64,000 nucleotides of DNA, taken from positions 186,001-250,000 of the forward strand of contig NZ_JAIVKI010000002.1 in NCBI RefSeq assembly GCF_020524905.1, read 5' to 3'. Positions within the stretch are counted from its first letter, which is position 1. Every line of letters begins with the position of its first letter. The notes under the pieces are model-generated. The model had not been told where the DNA came from, made no database searches, and saw nothing but the letters and a program-made list of their open reading frames with translations. Shown piece by piece: positions 44,895 through 52,135 of this stretch. A program made the translations under genes and the position numbers. The DNA comes from Microbulbifer variabilis (GTDB taxonomy: Bacteria; Pseudomonadota; Gammaproteobacteria; Pseudomonadales; Cellvibrionaceae).

Positions 44895-45629
44895 TTAATT
44901 TCGCTTACGCCTATTCACGTTTTTTTTTGTCGGTTTTTTTAATTCTTCGCCTTCCAGCTCAGGCTCACCCGGTGCTGGGGCAGTATTCACTTCTAGGTCG
45001 GGGGAGTCTTTTTTCTCCCAACTCTGCAATACCCTATCAATCGCTTTTTCCAGGCGAACACGGGGGAATTCCGGACAGGGTGAGCCCTTTCCCGGATCGT
45101 GCCAGGCGGACAGCGGTGCAACAAAAACCACCAGAGATTTATGCAGGCGATCTCGGCCGATACTTACCTCGGTCCAAGTAGTCTGCCAGGCAAATTTGCC
45201 TCGCACGGAATAATCGCTCTCATAGGATTTTAAGGTGAGGAAATAGGGGTATATTTTCCCTCTGCGACAAATGATCCTACGGCCGGTCTTTATATTGGCC
45301 ATTTGTGTGAAAGGGTCAAAATACCAGTGGATATCGTAGCCAAATATAAATTGCAGTTTTCCGTCTTGGGGGAGGAAGGCGTAGGAACGGCCAGTACCAT
45401 CGGATTTCAGACTCCAGACATGGCGCGCCTCCCCATCCCTGGAGATTAACCAGGCACCAACCCATTGACTGGCATTCAAACGGGATTGCGCTTGCCAACC
45501 AGCATTTCTCTGCTGTGTCTTTATCTCTTGCTCGCTCTGTTTCTCCTTTTTTTTCTGCTCTTCCTTAGCAAAAGCTGAAAAAGCTGTGAGCAAGAATACC
45601 AGAGCCAAAACTAGGGTTCTTTGCATCAC
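44895..45629 (-). CDS. secreted protein with WxGxW repeat-type domain, paralogue 1
   Basis: A 244-residue protein with signal peptide (LVLALVFLLTAFSAFA). After a Lys/Glu-rich linker comes a beta-domain (WVGAWLISRDGEARHVWSLKSDGTGRSYAF, then FGYDIHWYFD). The tail is Lys/Arg-rich. The next gene upstream on the same strand (45708-46193) has the same core pattern. I do not know the family; the G-W-x-W pattern resembles lipocalin-like or copper-resistance DUFs. Confidence 0.6.
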   Translation of the reverse strand: MMQRTLVLALVFLLTAFSAFAKEEQKKKEKQSEQEIKTQQRNAGWQAQSRLNASQWVGAWLISRDGEARHVWSLKSDGTGRSYAFLPQDGKLQFIFGYDIHWYFDPFTQMANIKTGRRIICRRGKIYPYFLTLKSYESDYSVRGKFAWQTTWTEVSIGRDRLHKSLVVFVAPLSAWHDPGKGSPCPEFPRVRLEKAIDRVLQSWEKKDSPDLEVNTAPAPGEPELEGEELKKPTKKNVNRRKRN

Positions 45630-45707
45630 AGCTTTTCTCCAGTATTCGGCGCTCTCCTCCCTGAGTGAAAAATTCCTTTTGTGTTTTTAAATCAGTGCCT
45701 TTAAAAA

Positions 45708-46193
45708 TCAGCTGGCAATATTCGGACAGTTGCTACCCGCCTTAGGGGTGTTCCAGCCACTCAGTCGGCGCTGGAAACTTAGCAAGCCACCGCCTGCCTG
45801 CAGCCAGTGCCGCCCATCGATCACTGCAAATAACAAGGTGGAGCGACTCCAACCGCGAAACGCCACCGACACCACACCGCCTTTACAGCTAACGGAAGCA
45901 CCTGTGCGCACCTGAACACGATCGCCATCCAGTTGCCAATTAATGGCAAAGCCATGGGTCAACCTACCCCCGGAATTAAAGCCATAGGCATAACCGGAAC
46001 CATCGGCATTAAGCTGCCACACAAGTTGGTCGTCTCCTTCACTCACCACTAACCAGTTACCCGCCCATTTTTGTTGCGCTGATTCCGCTGTTGCCGCCAA
46101 AGGCAAAAGGAGAAAAAGTATCAGGGCAATGGCACAACTCTGTAGCGGGGAGACACAAATAGGATTTGAAGGGGGATTACGCAAATACTTCAT
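45708..46193 (-). CDS. secreted protein, paralogue 2
   Basis: A 161-residue protein with signal peptide (SCAIALILFLLLPLAATA) and one domain, WAGNWLVVSEGDDQLVWQLNADGSGYAYGF followed by FAINWQLDGDRVQVRTGASVSCKGG. This aligns throughout with the middle of the 244-residue protein 78 bp downstream. The pair probably arose by tandem duplication. The function is not known. Confidence 0.62.
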   Translation of the reverse strand: MKYLRNPPSNPICVSPLQSCAIALILFLLLPLAATAESAQQKWAGNWLVVSEGDDQLVWQLNADGSGYAYGFNSGGRLTHGFAINWQLDGDRVQVRTGASVSCKGGVVSVAFRGWSRSTLLFAVIDGRHWLQAGGGLLSFQRRLSGWNTPKAGSNCPNIAS

Positions 46194-46470
46194 GCGCTGC
46201 TCTACCGTATGTTCTCCACGGCGAGGACCGCGGAGTAGGGTTACTGTGAACGGCGGCAGGCGTCACCGCCAATGTTCCTGGCCGGTTGCGGCCACAGGCC
46301 AGAAAAACCGGCGTGAAAAATCGCACAGGCGTTATTTTTCACATCCCTTGCTTAGTAAGGCTAGACGCAAAATCCCACAGTGGCATTAGAAGCATTAAAA
46401 ATATTTATTGAGGCGCCACTGTGAGAGAGTGGAATTAGGCAGACAGTTTGGATAGGGGATGAGGGATATA
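46194..46470. other. intergenic region with several hairpins
   Basis: About 280 bp between two minus-strand genes. It contains stems CTCCaCGG/CCGcGGAG (about 46214-46236), GGCGG/CCGCC (about 46254-46270), TGGCC/GGCCA (about 46281-46297) and a GTGAAAAAT/ATTTTTCAC repeat (about 46312-46341). This suggests a structured transcript end or a small RNA; no coding frame is convincing. Confidence 0.45.
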
Positions 46471-46935
46471 TTATTTAGACTGTGCATCCGACAGATTTTT
46501 ATCCGCCCGCCACACACGGTATTTCAGCTGCACACCCTCCGGCAGATACACTACCAGAGGCTGGCTACTTGAATAAGGCAGTAACAGATCCTTACCGCGC
46601 ACACGGATAAAACGACGGGATTCGGAGTCCTGCCCGCACACTTTGCTGGTATCCTGCCTGGGCTTCAGGTCCGCCAACACATAATAGGGGTAGCCCCAAC
46701 CCGACAACACCTGGCGCTGTAGGGGTGCACTGAAACTGCGCAGGTTGCAGTCGGCCAGTGCATTCTTACCCGGCACCAGCTCAACCATAAAGCGACTCTC
46801 ATCGACCACCTTGGGTAGCTCTATCACGTAGCGATGTTTGCCTTCTACTTCTGTCGGAAATGCATCTAGAGGCTCGACCGCCTGAAGCGGCACTACATAA
46901 CAGAGGATAAGGGTGGGCAATAGGGATCTTGCCAT
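46471..46935 (-). CDS. eco: ecotin, periplasmic serine protease inhibitor
   Basis: A 154-residue ecotin with signal peptide (MARSLLPTLILCYVVPLQA). Family marks are RYVIELPKVVDESRFMVELVPG, DCNLRSFSAPLQ, LSGWGYPYYVLADL, and the C-terminal PLVVYLPEGVQLKYRVWRA. The reactive loop reads DTSKVCGQD; aligned on the disulfide Cys, the residues at the E. coli Met84-Met85 scissile pair are Ser-Lys. The ATG at 46935 has a GAGGAAG ribosome-binding site. Confidence 0.88.
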   Translation of the reverse strand: MARSLLPTLILCYVVPLQAVEPLDAFPTEVEGKHRYVIELPKVVDESRFMVELVPGKNALADCNLRSFSAPLQRQVLSGWGYPYYVLADLKPRQDTSKVCGQDSESRRFIRVRGKDLLLPYSSSQPLVVYLPEGVQLKYRVWRADKNLSDAQSK

Positions 46936-46980
46936 CGTGACTTCCTCACGGCTGAACAACTGACCTGGCGCACAAACCTC

Positions 46981-48174
46981 TTAAAGTCTAGACCGCTTTC
47001 TCCAGCGCAGTCCCCACCAGAGGGAGAACCCAAGGGCTAGTGCCAACGCAAAGAGCAGCGCCGCCCACAGATAACTGATACCTCCGCCCAACGTCGGTTC
47101 GAGCCGTGCTCTTGCCGTAGCCAGCAGGGCGCGTAAATTTTGAATAGAAGCGATCACTTCGGTGTTGGGTGCGGCAGTAATCACTTCCCGCCGCAATTTT
47201 TCCCACTGCGCTTGAAGCTGGCTGTATAAAACCCTGTCTCGTGATTCAATGGTTTGCTGCAGGGGCTGGTAGCCCTCGCGATAGGCGAGCATCAGCTTGT
47301 GGTAAGCGCCGGCATTATCTCCACCCCGGTAATCCGTTTCCACCAAAAGCAATAGCCCCTCGGCGCGGGTCAGGGGATGCTCGAGGGAACGCACCAGATG
47401 GGGATGTCCTCGCCACCACATCAGGGCATTTCTGGCATCGTTGGATAACTCGACCGGTCGGGTTACCGCCATGCCCGGTAATCCGACCAGGGCCGGGTAG
47501 CGCTCGGCAAGATCGGCTGAGGGGGGCAGCTGGTTCTTCACGGCAAAGGCGGCCACGGTCACCGCCAAAGCCCAGCGCTGCCGGCTGTCCAGGTCGCCGT
47601 CGACCCGATTGCTATGTACCGTATCCACAATGGGGTCGAGCGTATTGTACAAGTCGTAGAGACTGAAACTCGCCATCCGTGTAGCATTGCGCAGGTCTGG
47701 CACCGCGCCACCGCCCTGCCCCCAGCTGCCGTGGCATCTGGCACAACGCTGTTGGAAAAGGGGGGCCGCCAGATTGGCTGCGGGCAGAGACTGCGCCGGG
47801 GAGCGCTGCATCTGATAGAGGGCCGCCAATCGGTCGGCAATCTCATTGGCCCTCCTACGCACACTATCAGCGTCATCGCGATGGCCTATCGCCTCCTGCA
47901 AGGCTCCAATACTCCTCTCCAAAGCGGAACGGCCAGGTTTATCTGGTAGTTGCCGTACCAGTTCCAACGCCTGAGTGGCATGGTGCTGCTGCAGTCGATA
48001 GAGGTCTGTATCGAGGATTTGGTCATCATCGACAGCATCCCCGTAGTCCACAGCGATATAAGAAAGCAGGTTGCTTGCGCGTGCGGCCAGCCTGTCATTC
48101 TCCATCGACTGCTGTGCCCATAAGGACTGAATAGAGAGGGCCAGCAAGCACAAACAGATCCATGAGTATCGCAA
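46981..48174 (-). CDS. membrane-anchored cytochrome c resembling the periplasmic half of FTR1 fusions
   Basis: A 397-residue protein with signal peptide (to about residue 20), a c-type haem site CARCH near residue 144, and a single C-terminal membrane helix (YLWAALLFALALALGFSLWWGL) with a basic tail. The helical part (AEGLLLLVETDYRGGDNAGAYHKLMLAYREGYQPLQQTI) matches the segment between cytochrome and permease in FTR1-type iron permeases. The permease itself is absent. It may be a remnant or a free electron-transfer module. Confidence 0.72.
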   Translation of the reverse strand: MRYSWICLCLLALSIQSLWAQQSMENDRLAARASNLLSYIAVDYGDAVDDDQILDTDLYRLQQHHATQALELVRQLPDKPGRSALERSIGALQEAIGHRDDADSVRRRANEIADRLAALYQMQRSPAQSLPAANLAAPLFQQRCARCHGSWGQGGGAVPDLRNATRMASFSLYDLYNTLDPIVDTVHSNRVDGDLDSRQRWALAVTVAAFAVKNQLPPSADLAERYPALVGLPGMAVTRPVELSNDARNALMWWRGHPHLVRSLEHPLTRAEGLLLLVETDYRGGDNAGAYHKLMLAYREGYQPLQQTIESRDRVLYSQLQAQWEKLRREVITAAPNTEVIASIQNLRALLATARARLEPTLGGGISYLWAALLFALALALGFSLWWGLRWRKRSRL

Positions 48175-48244
48175 GGGTGACTTCCTGTTACTGGCTACTG
48201 CGGGAGAAAGCGGGATTACTCAAGTGTGGCAAAAGTACAGATAC

Positions 48245-48271
48245 AAAAAACCCCGCACTTGGCGGGGTTTT
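48245..48271 (-). terminator. rho-independent terminator of dsbA
   Basis: Stem AAAACCCCGC / GCGGGGTTTT on the minus strand followed by T residues, 15 bp after the dsbA stop. Confidence 0.88.
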
Positions 48272-48285
48272 GTTCGGCAGAAACA

Positions 48286-48972
48286 CTAGCCTCGTTCGGC
48301 GCGCTCTTTGGCGATCAGGTAATCCGCTACCTGGAGCATCAATTCCTGTCCGTTACTCTTGCCCTTGTAGCCCGGCAGAGAGGAGCTGATGCGGTATTTA
48401 CCAGCCACAACTACTTCCGGGGTGCCAGTCATTTTATAGGCACGCTGGTTGGCCACACCCTGCTTGACCTTGCTATTGATGGCGAAGGAATTCATCAGCT
48501 TGGCGGCCTTGGCACCATCGGCACCGTGCTTGTTGAACAGCGCTTCAATAGCGGCCAGATCGGGCTTAAAGTCACGACCTTCACGAATCGCCAGCATTTG
48601 GCGTTGGTTATAAATGGTGTTGAACAGCGGGGTGTGCATTTCTTCCAGAACACCCATGGCATCGGCCACGTAGAACAGGCGGGCGTGTATATCCATCACC
48701 GGTTGCCAAATCGCCGGCAGTTTTAGCAGGGCCACATCGCTGGGCATCTTTTCTTGCCAGCTGTTCAGGGCCGACTCGAAATGGTAGCAGTGAGCACAGC
48801 CATACCAGAACATCTCTGTCACTTCGATCTTGTTGGCGTCTTTCTGGGCTACCGCCTGTGGCAGTACCTGGTAGTGTTGGCCGGCCTTAAACTCGCCACT
48901 TTCCTGGGCGCAGGCAACAAGGCTGAATAACACAGCCAAAACCATCGTTATAGGGGCGAGAACTGCTCTCAT
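48286..48972 (-). CDS. dsbA: DsbA-type thiol:disulfide oxidoreductase
   Basis: A 228-residue thioredoxin-fold oxidase of the periplasm. The active site reads FWYGCAHCYHFE; the usual CPHC is CAHC here. The cis-proline loop is TGTPEVV. The N-terminal segment ends LFSLVAC, which could be a lipobox, so the protein may be lipid-anchored. The synteny (dsbA after cytochrome c4 near engB and polA) is that of Pseudomonas. Confidence 0.9.
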   Translation of the reverse strand: MRAVLAPITMVLAVLFSLVACAQESGEFKAGQHYQVLPQAVAQKDANKIEVTEMFWYGCAHCYHFESALNSWQEKMPSDVALLKLPAIWQPVMDIHARLFYVADAMGVLEEMHTPLFNTIYNQRQMLAIREGRDFKPDLAAIEALFNKHGADGAKAAKLMNSFAINSKVKQGVANQRAYKMTGTPEVVVAGKYRISSSLPGYKGKSNGQELMLQVADYLIAKERAERG

Positions 48973-49153
48973 AAGTCTTCTCCAGCTTGTATATTCGTGG
49001 TTCGAGCGCCTGATTTGGCGGCGTACTGTCGGGCCACTGAGGACACAATAGACAGCGCAGATTATTTAAGTTCCCAGCGCCTGGCGCAAGGAAAGGTCGC
49101 ATAAGTGACAATACTTTACCCAATTCCCACCCCATTGAGTGGGCATTGGGCAC

Positions 49154-49179
49154 AAAAAAGGCCGGTGTGTGACCGGCCT
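49154..49179 (-). terminator. rho-independent terminator of the cytochrome c4 gene
   Basis: AGGCCGGT / ACCGGCCT stem with a 5-base loop and a T-run on the minus strand, about 22 bp after the stop codon. Confidence 0.88.
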
Positions 49180-49201
49180 CTCGTTGCTTTGGCTCACCGA
49201 T

Positions 49202-49861
49202 TTAGTCGGTCAGGCCAGCGATATAGTTGGCAACTGCCTTAATTTCCGCATCGGAGAGCTGCTTAGCCACAGTGCGCATGGTGCGAACCTCGCCATCATT
49301 GGCGCGGGTGCCCGCACGGAAAGCTTTCAACTGCGCTTCAATGTACTCCGGATACTGACCAGACAGACGCGGATAACCTGCGGGGGCATTGCCCTGGCCG
49401 GTAGGAGAGTGACAGCCCATGCAAGCCGGCACGCCAGTTTCCTTGTTGCCCGCGCGGTACAGTTTGCGACCGAAGGCCAAGCCATCGACATTGTCGCCGT
49501 TGTTCAGCATTACAGAGATGGCTTCAGAGCCAGTCAGCTGCATCGGCTGGGAGGCGAAGTAGGCGGCGATATCCTGCAGGTCCTGATCTTTGAAGTTGTC
49601 CAGCTGTCCGATCATTTGCGGTACATTGCGGGTTTTGCTCTGAATATCCTGCAGCTGCTTATATATATATTTTTCACCAAGGCCAGCCAATTTAGGGAAA
49701 GCCGGCGACAAACTGTTGCCATCAGCACCGTGGCAGGCGGCACACTGGGCGGCTTTGGCCTTGCCCGCAGCAGCATCGCCCGAGGCCATTGCAAAAGGTA
49801 CGGCCCCCAAGCCGAAAACCAAACCGAGTGCCAGAGCAGTGTTTTTGATAATGCTGTTCAT
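49202..49861 (-). CDS. dihaem cytochrome c4
   Basis: A 219-residue periplasmic cytochrome with signal peptide (LALGLVFGLGAVPFAMA). Two haem sites, CAACH (near residue 40) and CMGCH (near 140), sit in two similar halves of about 90 residues each. Cytochrome c4 feeds electrons to terminal oxidases. The gene is divergent from engB, as in Pseudomonas. Confidence 0.93.
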   Translation of the reverse strand: MNSIIKNTALALGLVFGLGAVPFAMASGDAAAGKAKAAQCAACHGADGNSLSPAFPKLAGLGEKYIYKQLQDIQSKTRNVPQMIGQLDNFKDQDLQDIAAYFASQPMQLTGSEAISVMLNNGDNVDGLAFGRKLYRAGNKETGVPACMGCHSPTGQGNAPAGYPRLSGQYPEYIEAQLKAFRAGTRANDGEVRTMRTVAKQLSDAEIKAVANYIAGLTD

Positions 49862-49985
49862 ACGTCGTCCCGTTGCGCGCTGAGATATGGCGTTTCGTGT
49901 CGCCCCCGATAGTCCTGCGACGCGAAAACCGCGGCATTATATACTTGCGCGCCAAGCGAGTGTACTGAATCAACAGACTTAAACG

Positions 49986-50654
49986 ATGCCAATTAACAAA
50001 TTTGAATCCCAGCCACAAAAACTGAACTATCGTGCCATACGATTTCTCACCAGCGCGCCCACTCTGGCCGAGTGTCCAGAGGACACTGGCGCAGAGGTCG
50101 CCTTTGCCGGCCGCTCCAATGCCGGCAAGTCCAGCGCCATCAATGCCCTCACCGGCAATAACAAGCTGGCGCGCACCTCCAAGACCCCCGGACGAACGCA
50201 GCTGATCAACTTTTTCAGCCTGTCAGAGGACCAGCGCCTGGTGGACTTGCCGGGTTATGGCTACGCCAAGGTCGCCCGAACTATGAAAGACGAGTGGCAG
50301 CGCCACCTGGCCGAATATCTGGAACAACGCACCTGTCTGCGCGGCCTGGTGCTGTTAATGGATATACGCCAACCCCTCAAGGAGTTTGACCTGCATATGC
50401 TCACCTGGGCAGTAGAGGCGGGCCTGCCTGTGCATATCCTGCTCACCAAGGCGGATAAAATGAAAAATGGCCCGGCCAATAACGCCCTCTTCGCCGTCGA
50501 GAAAGCCCTTAAGGAACAGGAGCTCAGTCGCGGCGTTACCCTGCAAACCTTCTCTTCACTGAAAAAAACCGGCCTCGACAAGCTGGAGCGCAAACTGAAC
50601 ACTTGGTTGGCGCCTCAACCTGAGCCAAACGAACCGACTGAGGCAGAGCCCTGA
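49986..50654 (+). CDS. engB: ribosome biogenesis GTPase EngB (YihA/YsxC)
   Basis: A 222-residue GTPase for 50S subunit assembly. G1 is [18 protein letters not shown]3 is [11 protein letters not shown]4 is LTKADK. The length and the C-terminal tail ([10 protein letters not shown]) are normal. It lies on the far side of the small-RNA interval from polA, which is the usual engB-polA neighbourhood. Confidence 0.95.
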   Translation: MPINKFESQPQKLNYRAIRFLTSAPTLAECPEDTGAEVAFAGRSNAGKSSAINALTGNNKLARTSKTPGRTQLINFFSLSEDQRLVDLPGYGYAKVARTMKDEWQRHLAEYLEQRTCLRGLVLLMDIRQPLKEFDLHMLTWAVEAGLPVHILLTKADKMKNGPANNALFAVEKALKEQELSRGVTLQTFSSLKKTGLDKLERKLNTWLAPQPEPNEPTEAEP

Positions 50655-50659
50655 GGCGA

Positions 50660-50688
50660 GCGGCCGGAAGGGACTAATTCCGGGCCGC
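50660..50688. terminator. GC-rich hairpin after engB
   Basis: GCGGCCGGAA pairs with TTCCGGGCCGC around an 8-base loop (one bulge), just after the engB stop. No clear T-run follows, so it is a weak terminator candidate. The rest to 50780 shows nothing I can support. Confidence 0.4.
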
Positions 50689-50779
50689 CCCCACAGCCTG
50701 CTCTGTTGGTTGGGCAATAGGACCAAACCCTCTCAATCTGGCGGCAGTCGAGGGGGTCGGGGACTCCAAGACCACCGTA

Positions 50780-50987
50780 TCAATTCGGCCCCTGTGACAT
50801 GCTGTCCCCTATCGGCGACAGCGAGCGCAGTAACAGCTGGCGCAGGCGTCGGCGCGCCTGGGGCGTAGGGCAGTGCAGCGCCTCCGCGCAGAGGACTCGC
50901 TGTGCCAGCAGATCCACCAGGGCATCCTCGCGAATAGAAACGGTCAGCAGGCGCGGGGACTCTCCTGGCTCCGCTGTCGGCTCCGCC
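50780..50987 (-). pseudogene. probable frameshifted C-terminal part of the Fur-box gene
   Basis: Downstream of the stop codon at 50988 the minus strand remains coding in a neighbouring frame as far as 50780: LLTVSIREDALVDLLAQRVL followed by CAEALHCPTPQARRRLRQLL, with the same strong GC-ending codon use as nearby genes. A one-base change near the homopolymer runs (five T, then five G and four A on this strand, around 51030-51045) would join the frames. Either the gene is broken, the assembly has an extra base, or the shift is programmed. Confidence 0.45.
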
Positions 50988-51446
50988 TCAGTGCAACTGC
51001 CGGCTTGCCCCGCCATGGGATACTGGTTTTCCCCCGGCAAAAAGGAGTTCCGGCTTGCCATCTCCATCCGAATAGAGCGCGCTGATAAAGTCAGCGGCAA
51101 GCTGCTGTTTATCGCGATCTCCCAGCTGGCGGGCGAGGACAGAACTGGCTCCCACAAGGAGGTAGTGATGGTGTTTTTCATCTCCCTGATTCCGATAGGC
51201 CGCCATCAATTGGGCGGCACTGTCACTAAAACGCGTCGCAGATACGGCATAGCTGGGCCACTCACGTGTGAGTAACATTCCAGCCACATCAAATGCACAA
51301 CCCAAATAGGGAATCGCTTCACCATGATTCCCCTCCTCGCAAAGCATCCTGCCGTGCTCCATCCAATCCAACCACGCCTGTTCCGCACGATCAGTATTCT
51401 CGCTCAGCCATTGGCGGTGGTTTGCACATAGGTAACGTAAATTCAC
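50988..51446 (-). CDS. Fur-box gene, helical protein of unknown function
   Basis: A 152-residue protein (LRYLCANHRQWLSENTDRAE, then MLCEEGNHGEAIPYLGCAFDVAGMLL) made of paired helices like a tetratricopeptide-type fold. It is related in look to small iron-regulated hypothetical proteins of Pseudomonas. A near-consensus Fur box starts 30 bp upstream of its ATG, so it is expected to be expressed when iron is low. The end of the frame (GGASRQLH) is probably not the natural end (see the entry at 50780-50987). Confidence 0.6.
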   Translation of the reverse strand: MNLRYLCANHRQWLSENTDRAEQAWLDWMEHGRMLCEEGNHGEAIPYLGCAFDVAGMLLTREWPSYAVSATRFSDSAAQLMAAYRNQGDEKHHHYLLVGASSVLARQLGDRDKQQLAADFISALYSDGDGKPELLFAGGKPVSHGGASRQLH

Positions 51447-51475
51447 GGTAACCCCCCTGTTATATTTACATCAAA

Positions 51476-51494
51476 GATAATGAGAAACATTATC
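51476..51494. promoter_or_regulatory. Fur box
   Basis: GATAATGAGAAACATTATC matches 17 of 19 positions of the Fur consensus GATAATGATAATCATTATC. It lies 30-48 bp upstream of the start of the gene at 51446. Confidence 0.8.
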
Positions 51495-51562
51495 ATTTGC
51501 AAGTGCATTTATATCTATGAAGGATACTTTGAGATAGTCGGGGTGTGCCAAAGTCCAGGCAT

Positions 51563-51662
51563 AAAAAAAGCCGGCAGATGGGGGCTGCCGGCTAGGGGTC
51601 AGTGCCCTTGGGGTGGGGCACTTGCCAGACGCACCCAGGGGGACGGGTACGTCTGAGGGTTC
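51563..51662 (-). ncRNA. candidate small RNA with three C-rich hairpin loops
   Basis: The minus strand shows three successive hairpins. CAGACG/CGTCTG (with inner ACCC/GGGT) has loop GTCCCCCT. AGTGCCC/GGGCACT has loop CACCCCAA. AGCCGGCAG/CTGCCGGCT has loop CCCCCAT and is followed by seven T, a terminator. No credible protein is encoded. C-rich loops in bacterial small RNAs often pair with Shine-Dalgarno sequences. A perfect palindrome at 51670-51686 lies just upstream. The start is estimated. Confidence 0.5.
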
Positions 51663-51669
51663 CTCTAGT

Positions 51670-51686
51670 ATGCAAAGTCTTTGCAT
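51670..51686. promoter_or_regulatory. perfect palindrome upstream of the third small RNA candidate
   Basis: ATGCAAAG-T-CTTTGCAT, an 8-bp perfect inverted repeat with a 1-base centre. It sits where the promoter of the candidate small RNA at 51563-51662 should be, so it could be its operator. The interval 51687-51863 has no gene that I can support. Confidence 0.45.
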
Positions 51687-51863
51687 ATTGAAAGGTTAGG
51701 CTGGCTCAGTTTTGTTTCCCAGCCAGTAAACACCACGATCAGAGGTCAGCGAATACTATGCCCTTTCTCTACCTATTTCCGGAAATAGATTCCAAAGACA
51801 CCAATTAATCAGTGGCAGTGGAAACAATCCGCCAACAAAAATTAAAAACCCCTTTCGTCCAGA

Positions 51864-51940
51864 CAAAAAAAACCCCGGTTTTGGGGAATTCCGGGGTTAA
51901 AAAGCTGAACGCTTTGGGGTTAGGGAGCAACAATGATCTG
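51864..51940 (-). ncRNA. candidate ErsA-like small RNA, second copy
   Basis: The minus strand carries a sigma-E-like promoter (GGAACA at 51969-51974 and TCGAA at 51946-51950, 18 bp apart). A transcript starting AGATCATTG follows, then CCCTAACCCCAAAG. The terminator is AACCCCGG / CCGGGGTT with loop containing TTCCCCAA and a run of eight T. Order and sequence match the candidate at 53936-54017, so they look like paralogues. The hairpin may also end transcription of the PRPP-synthetase-like gene. Ends are estimated. Confidence 0.5.
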
Positions 51941-52135
51941 TATCCTTCGATAGGGCGTTTGCCCTGTTTGTTCCCGTTTCTTAAGTAAATAAATGTAAAC
52001 GCGGCTTAAGTGCAGAAAAAATAATGCGTGATATTAATGAATCAGATCTCAAGAAAGGATTAATGCGCCAAAACCGGCAAAACCTTAAAAATTCGAAGAT
52101 TATTTTGCCGATAAGATGTCTTGGCCGATAAAAAG
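51941..52135. other. intergenic stretch with promoter region of the second small RNA
   Basis: About 195 bp of AT-rich sequence between the small-RNA candidate and the PRPP-synthetase-like gene. Apart from the promoter noted for the small RNA I see nothing in it. Confidence 0.5.

Noticed and set aside
50799..51275. 158-codon plus-strand frame opposite the Fur-box gene
   Set aside because: Arg/Ser-rich shadow; the minus strand has the Fur box, start signal and coding bias.
51471..51686. 71-codon minus-strand frame over the third small-RNA candidate
   Set aside because: It has no ribosome-binding site, no family likeness, and crosses the terminator and Fur box.
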